Source: Palsa-1150 sp964531095 (GTDB lineage: Bacteria; Myxococcota_A; Polyangia; Polyangiales; Polyangiaceae). Taken from it: DNA of 64,000 bases. A program made the translations under genes and the position numbers. The notes below the pieces were generated by a model that did not search any database, was not told the DNA's origin, and was given only the letters and a program-made list of their open reading frames with translations. Location: contig CAZHED010000016.1 of NCBI GenBank assembly GCA_964531095.1, positions 41,533-105,532 on the forward strand, read 5' to 3'. Shown piece by piece: positions 1-7,344 of the stretch (positions within the stretch are counted from its first letter, which is position 1; the number at the start of each line of letters is the position of its first letter).

Positions 1-46
1 CGAGCGGCCGGCCCAGGCTTTTCGCGTCTCGCTCTTGTCTTCTCGG

Positions 47-238
47 TCAGCGGCTGGACGGGGCACTCGCCGAGGCAGACGAAGGTGGTATCGCGCTGGG
101 CGTCGCGGACGCGGGTGCCGTGGCGCTGGGGGGGGCTGTCTCCTCGTACTCGGGCGGCGGGAGCGTCGGGTGACCGTGATGGCCCCCGCACCCGGAGTCG
201 AACCAGGCCAGCGCTGCAAGGGCGATCGCCCATCTCAT
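47..238 (-). CDS. Small putative secreted or lipoprotein, Pro/Ala/Ser rich
   Basis: Unrecognised 63-residue protein divergent from rpsB. It starts MRWAIALAALAWF and reaches a Cys at residue 17 (DSGC), which resembles a short export signal, though the Asp at -3 makes a poor lipobox. The rest is low complexity: a His/Gly patch, then Pro-, Ala- and Ser-rich sequence of the kind seen as a flexible envelope spacer. The frame stays open far upstream, opposite rpsB and tsf, so openness alone is no evidence; the signal-like N-terminus and the position just upstream of a divergent gene are. It could be spurious. Confidence 0.35.
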   Translation of the reverse strand: MRWAIALAALAWFDSGCGGHHGHPTLPPPEYEETAPPSATAPASATPSAIPPSSASASAPSSR

Positions 239-278
239 GGCCCAGCCGTCATAGCTTGCTTTTTCCCGCGCCGCGCGT

Positions 279-359
279 AAGTTCGCGCCCAGTCCACCTC
301 TATCCAAGCGGGGCCTGCCGGGTCCCGCACCCAACCCACACGCTCTCCCGCGCGAACTT
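279..359. promoter_or_regulatory. 10-base inverted repeat in the rpsB upstream region
   Basis: AAGTTCGCGC at 279-288 and its exact reverse complement at 350-359 flank a 61-base spacer, 74 bases before the rpsB start. Leaders of ribosomal protein genes are often structured for autoregulation, so an S2-responsive leader is possible, but the spacer is long and no known motif was recognised. Confidence 0.25.
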
Positions 360-433
360 GTGCCCGGTGCGCCGCCACGGCGGCGTTGGCGCAGGACGGA
401 GAGCGGAGGCCCAACCGAAAGGATGCGCGACCC

Positions 434-1291
434 ATGACCCAGACCAACGAATTCAACGCCCAAGGCCTGCCGCAGCTCCGCGGTGATCTGCCGCTCCCGC
501 TGCGATCGCTGCTCGACGCCGGCGTCCACTTCGGGCACCAGACCAAGCGCTGGAACCCGAAGATGCGCCCGTTCATTTACGGCGCGCGCAACGGCATCCA
601 CATCATCGACCTCGACCAGACCGCGCGCCTCTTTGCGCGGGCGTACGCCTTCGTGGTCGAGACCGTCGGGCGGGGCGGACACTTGCTGATGGTGGGAACG
701 AAGCGCCAGGCTCAGGAAATCGTCCAGGAAGAGGCATTGCGATCCGGCAGCTTCTTCGTGGTCAACCGATGGCTCGGTGGCACGCTCACGAACTTCCGGA
801 CCATCAAAACGGGCCTCGAGCGCATGCGCCAGCTCGAGCGTATGAAGGAAGACGGCACGTACCTCTCCATTACGAAGAAGGAAGTGTCGCGCCTCGAGAA
901 GGAGCGCGAGCGCTTCGAGAAGTATCTCGGCGGGCTGAAGAACATGGGGTCGCTTCCCGGCGCGATGTTCGTCATCGACCCGGCCAAAGAGTCGATCGCG
1001 ATTCAAGAGGCCAACAAGATCGGCATTCCCGTGGTTGCGATCACCGACACGAACTGCGACCCGGACAAGATCGACTTCGTCATCCCGGGAAACGACGACG
1101 CGATCCGCTCGATCAAGCTCATCACCGCGCGCATCGCAGACGCGGTGGTCGAAGGCGCGCAGCGCCGCAAAGAGCTCGCGGGCCGCGAGGACCACCACCC
1201 GCAGCAGGGCGGCCGACGCGACGGCCCGCAGGCCGAGATCATCCGCGGCAGTCGTCCTCGGCGGGACGACACCGCCGATCGCCCGAGCTGA
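434..1291 (+). CDS. rpsB: 30S ribosomal protein S2
   Basis: Structural protein of the small ribosomal subunit, needed for S1 binding and initiation. The 285-residue product opens with a short extension, then the S2 signature LLDAGVHFGHQT around residues 26-37. The second signature, PGAMFVIDPAKE followed by IAIQEANKIGIPV, lies near residues 175-200. The tail after about residue 250 is polar and Gln/Gly/Arg rich, typical of variable S2 C-termini. The ATG at 434 is preferred over an in-frame ATG at 386 because AAAGGA lies about 11 bases upstream and the family start aligns here. It is followed by tsf, the usual bacterial pair, with a terminator-like hairpin between them. Identity is secure. Confidence 0.97.
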   Translation: MTQTNEFNAQGLPQLRGDLPLPLRSLLDAGVHFGHQTKRWNPKMRPFIYGARNGIHIIDLDQTARLFARAYAFVVETVGRGGHLLMVGTKRQAQEIVQEEALRSGSFFVVNRWLGGTLTNFRTIKTGLERMRQLERMKEDGTYLSITKKEVSRLEKERERFEKYLGGLKNMGSLPGAMFVIDPAKESIAIQEANKIGIPVVAITDTNCDPDKIDFVIPGNDDAIRSIKLITARIADAVVEGAQRRKELAGREDHHPQQGGRRDGPQAEIIRGSRPRRDDTADRPS

Positions 1292-1321
1292 CCCACCGCA
1301 AAGAACGAACGGGAACAGTCG

Positions 1322-1351
1322 GAAGCCTGGAAGGTATTCCGGGCTTCTTTT
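1322..1351 (+). terminator. Intrinsic terminator or attenuator between rpsB and tsf
   Basis: An 11-base-pair stem (1322-1332 with 1337-1347, one G-U wobble) closes a GGTA loop and is followed directly by TTTT at 1348-1351. It sits 28 bases before the tsf start, so it probably lets only part of the rpsB transcript continue into tsf. Partial termination between these two genes is known in E. coli. Confidence 0.65.
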
Positions 1352-1379
1352 GCTGCTACGAACGCAGAGGAACCGAGTC

Positions 1380-2309
1380 ATGGCCGATATCACAGCTTCG
1401 ATGGTCAAAGAGCTGCGCGAGCGCACGCAGGCCGGAATGAGCGACTGCAAGGGCGCGCTCGTCGAAGCCAGCGGCGACATGGAAAAGGCCGTCGAGATCA
1501 TCTTGAAGAAAGGCATCGTCAAAGCTGCGGCACGCGCCGGTCGCGTCGCCGCCGAGGGGGAGGTTGCCACGTGGATCGCCGCTGACGGCAAGCGAGGCGT
1601 GATCGTCGAGGTCAACAGCCAGACGGACTTCGTGTCCCGGGGCGACGATTTCAAGGGCTTCGTCAAGAACGTGTTGAGCCTCGCCTCCAAGGCGCCGGCG
1701 GGCGCCGATCTCGGCGCTCTGAAGTACCCGGGCGGCGACAAGACGGTCGAGCAAGCTCGCGCCGAGCTCGTCGCGAAGACGGGCGAGAACTGCGTTGTGC
1801 GTCGGTGGGGCTCGCTCGAAGCAAAGGAGCCCGGCGGCATCGTGCATGCGTACGTGCACGCCGGCGGCAAGCTCGCGGTGCTCGTGCACGCCGAAGCGCC
1901 CGTAGCGAAAAACGGCGAGTTCACGCGCTTCGTCGACAACGTCGCGATGCAAGTGGCGGCGATGAACCCGATGGTCGTGAGCCGTGACCAGGTGGCCGCG
2001 CCGCAGGTCGAGAAGCAGAAGGAGATCTTCGAGGCGCAGCTCAAGGAAGAGGGGAAGCCGCCGCAGGCGTGGCCCAAGATCCTCGAAGGAAAGGTCGCCA
2101 AGTGGTTCACCGAAGTGACCCTCCTCGGGCAAGACAACGTGTGGGATCCCCCCGCCGGAACCATCGACAAGATCCGCCAAGAGCTGAGTAAGAAGCTCGG
2201 GGGCGACCTGAAGGTTCACTCCTTCGTACGTTTCGCGCTGGGCGAAGGGATCGAAAAGCCGGCGCAGGAGGACCTCGCGGCCGAGGTCGCGAAGACCATC
2301 GGCGGCTGA
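1380..2309 (+). CDS. tsf: Elongation factor Ts
   Basis: Nucleotide exchange factor that recharges EF-Tu with GTP during translation; cytoplasmic. The 309-residue protein has the N-terminal UBA-like domain (residues 1-45, with LRERTQAGMSDCKGAL) that contacts EF-Tu. The core element EVNSQTDFVSRGDDF lies near residues 78-92. A C-terminal helical region around AWPKILEGKVAKWF is typical of full-length bacterial EF-Ts. A GAGG sequence sits about 10 bases upstream of the ATG. It follows rpsB by 88 bases, across an attenuator-like hairpin, so its level is probably tied to S2 transcription with partial read-through. Confidence 0.97.
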   Translation: MADITASMVKELRERTQAGMSDCKGALVEASGDMEKAVEIILKKGIVKAAARAGRVAAEGEVATWIAADGKRGVIVEVNSQTDFVSRGDDFKGFVKNVLSLASKAPAGADLGALKYPGGDKTVEQARAELVAKTGENCVVRRWGSLEAKEPGGIVHAYVHAGGKLAVLVHAEAPVAKNGEFTRFVDNVAMQVAAMNPMVVSRDQVAAPQVEKQKEIFEAQLKEEGKPPQAWPKILEGKVAKWFTEVTLLGQDNVWDPPAGTIDKIRQELSKKLGGDLKVHSFVRFALGEGIEKPAQEDLAAEVAKTIGG

Positions 2310-2333
2310 CCGCGGCGATACGACGAGCGCATC

Positions 2334-3257
2334 GTGCGGCTCTGCGCTGTCAGCGTCGACCTCGACGAGATCCCGAACTACTTCGGCATTCACGGTCTGC
2401 CGGAGCCGGTCGGTCCGGAGCGGTCACTCGTCTACGACACGGCGGTCGACCGCTTGTGGAACTTCGCAGTCGGTACGTCCATTCCGCTCACGCTGTTCGC
2501 GATCGGCAGCGACTTGGAACGCCCCCAGGCGGCCGGAAAGCTGCGGGCGATGAGCGAGCGCAGGGTCGAGATCGCCAATCATTCGCTCGATCATCGCTAC
2601 GATCTCACGCGGATCGGGCGCGCGGAAATCCGGCATCAGATCCAGGAAGGCGCGCGCGCCATCGAGCGCGCGACGGGCACGCGTCCCACGGGCTTTCGGG
2701 CGCCCGGCTACACCATCACCGACGACGTGTTCGACGCTCTTGCCGAGCTCGAAGTCCGCTACGACTCGTCGGTGTTTCCCTGTCCCGTGTACTGGGCCGC
2801 GAAGACGGCGGCGATCGCGCTCATCGGCCTTCGCGGGCGGACGAGTCGGTCGATCGTCGATACCCCCGCCGTGCTCACGGCACCCGCGCGGCCGTACCGC
2901 GTGGGCCGGCCGTACTGGCGCCGCGGGGGAGGGCTACTCGAGCTGCCGGTGCAGGTCACCCGCGGTGTGCGACTGCCGTTCATCGGCACGTACGTGACGC
3001 TCGGCGGGCCGCGAGTGGCCCGGGCGCTTGCGCGGATGTGCGTGGGCGAGCCGCTCGTGAACCTCGAGCTGCACGGCATCGACGTGCTCGACGCCGCAGA
3101 CGGTCTCGAATCGCTGCGGCCGCACCAGCCCGACGTGCGCGTGTCCAAAGAGCGAAAGCTCGACGCGTTGAGCGCCGCAATCGATGTTCTGCGTCGCGCC
3201 GGCTACTCTTTCGTCACGCTGCAAGAGGCGGCGGAGGCCGCTCGCGCGTTCGCGTGA
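2334..3257 (+). CDS. Polysaccharide deacetylase (NodB-type) protein
   Basis: Likely metal-dependent carbohydrate N- or O-deacetylase of the CE4/NodB fold. The 307-residue protein begins almost at once with SVDLDE (catalytic Asp motif, residues 7-12). It carries the metal-binding pair H83-SLD-H87 and keeps GFRAPGYTITDD, the family Arg motif. A late LELHGID supplies the candidate C-terminal His. There is no signal peptide, so it probably acts in the cytoplasm on a nucleotide- or lipid-linked sugar, unlike exported peptidoglycan deacetylases. The GTG start at 2334 follows tsf by 24 bases and is the first start that leaves the motif intact. The substrate is unknown. It faces the ABC ATPase gene tail to tail. 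Confidence 0.8.
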   Translation: MRLCAVSVDLDEIPNYFGIHGLPEPVGPERSLVYDTAVDRLWNFAVGTSIPLTLFAIGSDLERPQAAGKLRAMSERRVEIANHSLDHRYDLTRIGRAEIRHQIQEGARAIERATGTRPTGFRAPGYTITDDVFDALAELEVRYDSSVFPCPVYWAAKTAAIALIGLRGRTSRSIVDTPAVLTAPARPYRVGRPYWRRGGGLLELPVQVTRGVRLPFIGTYVTLGGPRVARALARMCVGEPLVNLELHGIDVLDAADGLESLRPHQPDVRVSKERKLDALSAAIDVLRRAGYSFVTLQEAAEAARAFA

Positions 3258-3318
3258 GATCACCGCGCCCCGGCGCGCGCCTGCAGCATCGGGAGCTGCT
3301 TCTCGTACTGCCGCTCGC

Positions 3319-4200
3319 TCAGTGGGTCCGATTTTTCCATATGGCGTCCACATCCACCCCCGATTTTCGGATGAAGTCGCGCGCGACGTCGTTGTCGCCG
3401 TGCGCGAGGTCGGCGGGCGTTCCCCTGGCGACGAGCTCGCCGCGGTCGAGCAGCACCGCCTGATCCGCGATGCGAAAGCAGCTCGCGATGTCGTGGGTGA
3501 TGACGAGGCTCGTCACTCCGAACCGGTGCCGGGTCTCGTCGATGAGGTCGTCGACGGTCCGGCTGGTGAAGGGGTCAAGGCCGCTCGTGGGCTCGTCGTA
3601 CACGACGATCGGCGGCTCGAGCATCAGCGCGCGCGCCAGGCCGACGCGCTTGCGCATCCCGCCCGACAGCTGCGCGGGGTATTTCGCGAGGACGGTCTCG
3701 TCGAGCCCCAACGCTTTCAGCTTGTCTACGACGCGCTCGCGGATCTCTTTGCGCGAGAGGCGGGTGTGCTCGACGAGCGGAAACGCGACGTTGTCGAGCA
3801 CGTCGATCGAGTCGAGCAGGGCCGCGTACTGGTAGACCATTCCGAACTTCTGCCGCACGCGATTGAGCTCTCGCTCGTTCATCGCGACGGTATCTTCGCC
3901 GTCGACGTAGATGTGGCCGCTCGTGGGCCTGTCGAGCGCGACGACGAGGCGGAGCAGGGTGGTCTTGCCCGCTCCGGAGCCCCCGACGACGCAGGTGGTC
4001 TCCTTGCGGCGCAGCACCATGTCGATCCCCTTGAGGACCTCTTGGTCGCCAAAGGTCTTGCGCACCTCTTTGAGCACGACGATGTCGGTGGCGCGTGCAG
4101 TGCCCGAGCCGGAGCTTCCGTCACGGCGTTCGCCTCCCCGCACGCCGTGCGGCTTCGACGGCTCCGGCGGGCGTTGGGCGGCGTCCGCGTCGCTGGTCAT
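3319..4200 (-). CDS. ABC transporter ATPase, MlaF-type
   Basis: ATP-binding subunit of the Mla/Mce-linked class that drives phospholipid movement between inner and outer membranes. The 293-residue protein has a polar N-terminal extension of about 38 residues. After it come Walker A (GGSGAGKTT), a Q-loop, the signature LSGGMRKRVGLARAL, Walker B (PIVVYDEPTSGLDP) and the switch His (VITHD). The signature with GGMRKR is typical of MlaF rather than of solute importers. No MlaE permease or MlaD/MCE gene is adjacent, so its partners are elsewhere. The ATG at 4200 was chosen because it is the last start before the domain with a plausible leader; upstream sequence is antisense to the next gene. It is divergent from a small hypothetical gene. 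Confidence 0.85.
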   Translation of the reverse strand: MTSDADAAQRPPEPSKPHGVRGGERRDGSSGSGTARATDIVVLKEVRKTFGDQEVLKGIDMVLRRKETTCVVGGSGAGKTTLLRLVVALDRPTSGHIYVDGEDTVAMNERELNRVRQKFGMVYQYAALLDSIDVLDNVAFPLVEHTRLSRKEIRERVVDKLKALGLDETVLAKYPAQLSGGMRKRVGLARALMLEPPIVVYDEPTSGLDPFTSRTVDDLIDETRHRFGVTSLVITHDIASCFRIADQAVLLDRGELVARGTPADLAHGDNDVARDFIRKSGVDVDAIWKNRTH

Positions 4201-4261
4201 TCGTGGGGGCGACTCTACCAGGAGCATCGACGCGGGGCCCGCTTCGCGGTACGACAGCCGT

Positions 4262-4549
4262 ATGACCGGCGACCATCTCGACGCAATCCTCAAGTTGGCC
4301 GGGGCCAAGGCCGAGAAAGACGGCTGGGCGATGCTGCCCGACGGCGGCACGATGAGCCTGCACGTCGCCCACGACGGCGCCAGCATGAACGTGTCGCGCA
4401 TCGAGGCGCTGCGGCAAGACGGTGAGCTCGTGTTCGCGCGAAACTCGAAGCGCGAGATCTTCGTCGTCGTCCGCAGCGACATCTTCGCCGTGGCGCTCGA
4501 AGCCGAGTCTGTTCCCGGCAAAATCGCCCGTCGCGCCGGGTTCGGCTGA
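4262..4549 (+). CDS. Conserved-looking small hypothetical protein
   Basis: Unrecognised 95-residue soluble protein with no signal or membrane segment. It has a short acidic-helical start, then a compact beta-rich stretch (AMLPDGGTMSLHVAHDGA, then IFVVVRSDIFAVAL) suggesting a small barrel or sandwich. It lies divergent from the MlaF-type ATPase and 11 bases before the acyltransferase gene, so it is probably cotranscribed with that gene. Codon usage matches its neighbours, and the frame is clean from the ATG at 4262 to the stop. No function is assigned. Confidence 0.6.
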   Translation: MTGDHLDAILKLAGAKAEKDGWAMLPDGGTMSLHVAHDGASMNVSRIEALRQDGELVFARNSKREIFVVVRSDIFAVALEAESVPGKIARRAGFG

Positions 4550-4560
4550 GCCGGCGGCGC

Positions 4561-5541
4561 GTGAAGCGGCATGTGCAGGCGTGCAGCCGCTCGGCCGGCG
4601 CTGGCCTGCTGAGCACGCTCCTGCACGTTCTATCCCTGGCTGCGGCGGCGCTTCCCTGGCGCACGCTCCGGGTGTTCGGCGCGGCGGTGGGATGGCTCGC
4701 GGGAAGCGTCCTCCGAATTCGTCGGACGCACGTCGAGCAAGCAATGGCCGCCGCCGGGATCGGCCGTCCCCGGGCCGAGGCCGCAGCGATGTATCGTTCT
4801 CTCGGAACGTCGGCGCTCGAGATTCTCCACGTGGCGGGGCGCGGCCGCGAGGCTCCGCACGTGCGCATCGACGCTCCTTCTCGCGCGCTCTGGCGGCAAG
4901 CGCTTGCGCGAGGGCGCGGCGTCGTGGTCGCCGCGTCACATACCGGCAACTGGGATCTGGCGGCCTGCGCGGTCGCGCGCGAAGTCGAGCTCTTGGTCGT
5001 GACCAAGCGGCTCCGGGTTCAATCGATCGATGCGTTCTGGCAGTCCGCGCGCGCCGGGCAGGGGCTTCACCTCGGGGAGGCACGAGGGGCCGTGGCGCGC
5101 GCGCGGGGGGTCCTCCGGCGCCGGGGCGCGGTCGCGATGATGATCGACCAAGCTCCGGAGTCGGCAAGCCACGCCATCGATGTCGATTTTCTCGGCCGCG
5201 CGGCGCTCGTCGATCGCGCGCCCGCCGCGCTGGCAGCGGCGTGCCGAGCACCCCTGGTCGTTGCGGCGAGCCGCCGCGAAGAAGGCGGCAGCCACGTGAT
5301 CGTCGTGCTCGCGGTCATCGAGCCCCCGCCGCGTCCTTCGCGCGCGTGGGTGACGACGGCCACGGCGGCCGCAACGCGGGCGCTCGACGGGTTCGTGCGT
5401 GTCCATCCGAGCCAGTGGCTCTGGCTTCATCGGCGGTGGAAGCGGCTCGACCGCGCGGGCGAGCGGACTACACTCGAGGCGCAATGCCCAGCGCGACCGA
5501 CCCGCTCCTCATCGCCGGCCGAAGCTTCGAAAGCCGCCTGA
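4561..5541 (+). CDS. LpxL/HtrB-type lysophospholipid acyltransferase
   Basis: Predicted membrane-bound acyltransferase of the lipid A late acyltransferase family, which moves an acyl chain from acyl-ACP to a lipid acceptor at the inner membrane. In 326 residues it shows a hydrophobic N-terminal anchor (roughly residues 15-52). The catalytic HTGNWD motif (HX4D) is near residue 127, MMIDQ near 200, and the family C-terminal SQWLWLHRRWK follows. The GTG at 4561 gives a normal family N-terminus. The last 58 bases overlap thiG in another frame, so the two genes are likely transcribed together, although no biochemical link to thiamine is obvious. The acceptor could be lipid A, an ornithine lipid or another glycolipid. 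Confidence 0.8.
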   Translation: MKRHVQACSRSAGAGLLSTLLHVLSLAAAALPWRTLRVFGAAVGWLAGSVLRIRRTHVEQAMAAAGIGRPRAEAAAMYRSLGTSALEILHVAGRGREAPHVRIDAPSRALWRQALARGRGVVVAASHTGNWDLAACAVAREVELLVVTKRLRVQSIDAFWQSARAGQGLHLGEARGAVARARGVLRRRGAVAMMIDQAPESASHAIDVDFLGRAALVDRAPAALAAACRAPLVVAASRREEGGSHVIVVLAVIEPPPRPSRAWVTTATAAATRALDGFVRVHPSQWLWLHRRWKRLDRAGERTTLEAQCPARPTRSSSPAEASKAA

Positions 5542-6266
5542 TCGTCGGCACCGGCAAGTACAAGGACAGCGCCGAGACCGAGCGCGCCATCGACGCGTCG
5601 GGCGCTCAGATCGTCACGGTCGCGCTCCGCCGCGTGGATCTGAACGACCGATCGAGCGGATCGCTCATGTCGCTCCTGGCGCGCAAGGGGTGGCTCGTCC
5701 TGCCGAACACCGCCGGCTGCTATACGGCCGACGAAGCGGTGCGCACGCTCCGCCTCGCGCGGGAGCTCGGAATCGCCGATATGGTCAAGCTCGAAGTCAT
5801 CGGGGACGACAAGACGCTCTACCCCGACAACGAGCAGACCCTCGAAGCGGCGCGGCAGCTCGTGGGCGAGGGCTTCGTCGTCCTTCCGTATTGCATCGAC
5901 GACCCGATCGTCTGCCGCAAGCTCGAAGACTTGGGGTGCGCCGCTGTCATGCCGCTCGCGGCGCCGATCGGGAGTGGGCTCGGGATTCGCAACCGCCACA
6001 ACCTGGAGATCATCCTCGAGAGGGCCCGGGTACCGGTGATCGTCGACGCGGGCGTGGGCACCGCCAGCGACGTGGCCGTGGCGATGGAGATCGGCTGCCA
6101 GGGTGTGCTGGTGAACACGGCGATTGCACACGCGAAGAACCCGGAGCTCATGGCCGAGGCGATGCGCGACGGGGTGCGCGCCGGGCGCAAGGCGTTTCTC
6201 GCCGGTCGGATGCCCAAACAGCGTTACGCGAACGCGTCGAGCCCCACCGCCGGCCTCCTCGAGTAA
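5484..6266 (+). CDS. thiG: Thiazole synthase ThiG
   Basis: Builds the thiazole phosphate half of thiamine from 1-deoxy-D-xylulose 5-phosphate, dehydroglycine and ThiS-thiocarboxylate. The 260-residue TIM-barrel protein contains the start motif SRLIVGTGKYK. The Schiff-base lysine K102 is in VKLEVIGDDKTLYPD, and the phosphate-binding loops are PLAAPIGSGLGI and VDAGVGTASDVAVAMEIG. Length matches the family. The ATG at 5484 lies inside the preceding acyltransferase gene. thiE follows after 30 bases, which forms a small thiamine operon; thiS, thiF and thiO are not in the window. Confidence 0.96.
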   Translation: MPSATDPLLIAGRSFESRLIVGTGKYKDSAETERAIDASGAQIVTVALRRVDLNDRSSGSLMSLLARKGWLVLPNTAGCYTADEAVRTLRLARELGIADMVKLEVIGDDKTLYPDNEQTLEAARQLVGEGFVVLPYCIDDPIVCRKLEDLGCAAVMPLAAPIGSGLGIRNRHNLEIILERARVPVIVDAGVGTASDVAVAMEIGCQGVLVNTAIAHAKNPELMAEAMRDGVRAGRKAFLAGRMPKQRYANASSPTAGLLE

Positions 6267-6296
6267 GCGCAGCTGCCGCAACCGGGCATCCGGCAC

Positions 6297-6953
6297 GTGA
6301 AGCGAACGCTCGCCCCTCGCATCATTCTGGTCACCGACCCCGCGTTCGGCGATGAAGGCATCGAGCGGTGCGTTCGGCTCGTGGGCAGCGCTCTGCCGAA
6401 AGGAGCGCTGTGCGTGCAATTGCGCGACAAGGCGCGCCCGCTCGTCGGCTTGCGGCTCTTTGCGTCGCGCCTTCGCCTCGTGACCCGGGCCGTGGGCGCG
6501 GCGTTCGTCGTCAACGGAAACGCGCGTCTGGCGCGCGAAGTGGAGGCGGACGGTGTCCACCTGGGTCGGGGCGCAGGGAGTGTGGCGGAGGCCCGTGCAC
6601 TTTGCGGCGCGTACGCGTGGGTGTCGACGGCGGCGCACTCGAACGAGGCGGTCCACGCGGCCGCGTCGAGCGGCGCCGACGCGGTGCTGGTGAGCCCCGT
6701 GTTTTCGACGCGCCCCCCCTCGCCGGGCTCGCCGTCGAAAGAGGGACGCGGCGTCGACGCGCTGCGTGCAGCGAAGAGCATCGGTGCGGGTCGTGTCGCC
6801 ATCTACGCGCTGGGCGGCGTGACGGCCGAGCGGGTGGGAATCTGTATGACCGCTGGGGCCGACGGGATCGCGGTGGTGCGCGCGCTGCTGGCCAGTGCCG
6901 AGCCCGGCCGCGCGGCTCGCGCTCTCCATGACGCCGTGGCCGCGCACTGCTAA
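6297..6953 (+). CDS. thiE: Thiamine-phosphate synthase ThiE-like
   Basis: Couples thiazole phosphate with HMP pyrophosphate to give thiamine phosphate. The 218-residue barrel protein has the expected strand motifs in order: VTDP, QLRDK, the FVVNGNARLA substrate loop, DGVHLGR, the VSPVFST phosphate region and ALGGVTAERV. The sequence is somewhat divergent: the GPVFPT-type loop reads SPVFSTRPPSP. A TenI-like or specialised role is therefore an alternative, but its place directly after thiG favours thiamine synthesis. Starts at GTG 6297. The 3' end lies 10 bases before an acyl carrier protein gene, so transcription may continue into the next cluster. Confidence 0.88.
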   Translation: MKRTLAPRIILVTDPAFGDEGIERCVRLVGSALPKGALCVQLRDKARPLVGLRLFASRLRLVTRAVGAAFVVNGNARLAREVEADGVHLGRGAGSVAEARALCGAYAWVSTAAHSNEAVHAAASSGADAVLVSPVFSTRPPSPGSPSKEGRGVDALRAAKSIGAGRVAIYALGGVTAERVGICMTAGADGIAVVRALLASAEPGRAARALHDAVAAHC

Positions 6954-6963
6954 ACTCCGGAGC

Positions 6964-7230
6964 ATGTCGGGCTTCGACGAGTCGCTGAGAATCACCACGG
7001 AGCTTCTCCGGCGTCACGTCGACGAGGCGCGCCCCATCCGTCCGTCGGATCACATTCAAAACGACCTCGGGCTCGACAGCTTGAGCGTGATGGAGCTCGT
7101 CTCGGACGTCGAAACCCGCTTCGGGGTGAACATTCCGTCCGAGATGTTCGAGCGGATCGGGACGGTCGAAGACGTAGCGCGCCTGGTGTCGTCGCTCACG
7201 TGCAGGCTCCAGTCCGCCCCGTCGGGTTGA
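6964..7230 (+). CDS. Acyl carrier protein (first of three)
   Basis: An 88-residue phosphopantetheine carrier. S39 in DLGLDSLSVMELV is the predicted attachment site, at the start of helix II. The surrounding four-helix pattern and acidic surface are normal for discrete carriers. It lies 10 bases after thiE on the same strand but is convergent with the alpha-oxoamine synthase of the lipid cluster. By function it belongs to that cluster. It could accept the acyl chain for the PLP enzyme or be a general carrier. Confidence 0.88.
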   Translation: MSGFDESLRITTELLRRHVDEARPIRPSDHIQNDLGLDSLSVMELVSDVETRFGVNIPSEMFERIGTVEDVARLVSSLTCRLQSAPSG

Positions 7231-7283
7231 TCGCTCGACGGCTCGCTGCCGTTCGCTGCACTCGAGCGAAGGCGCCGAGGCGG

Positions 7284-7306
7284 GCGGTCCTCCGTCACCG
7301 GACCGC
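7284..7306. terminator. GC hairpin between convergent genes
   Basis: GCGGTCC at 7284-7290 pairs exactly with GGACCGC at 7300-7306 around a 9-base loop, between the convergent carrier protein and oxoamine synthase genes. No T-run follows on either strand, so it would be a bidirectional but weak terminator. Confidence 0.35.
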
Positions 7307-7344
7307 TCCAGGCCGGTGGCGCGCCGCTGGGCAGTGCGCTCGAT

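Noticed and set aside
239..2170. Long minus-strand open frame opposite rpsB and tsf
   Set aside because: Sequence on the plus strand is clearly S2 and EF-Ts; the antisense frame is a GC-driven shadow with no domain.
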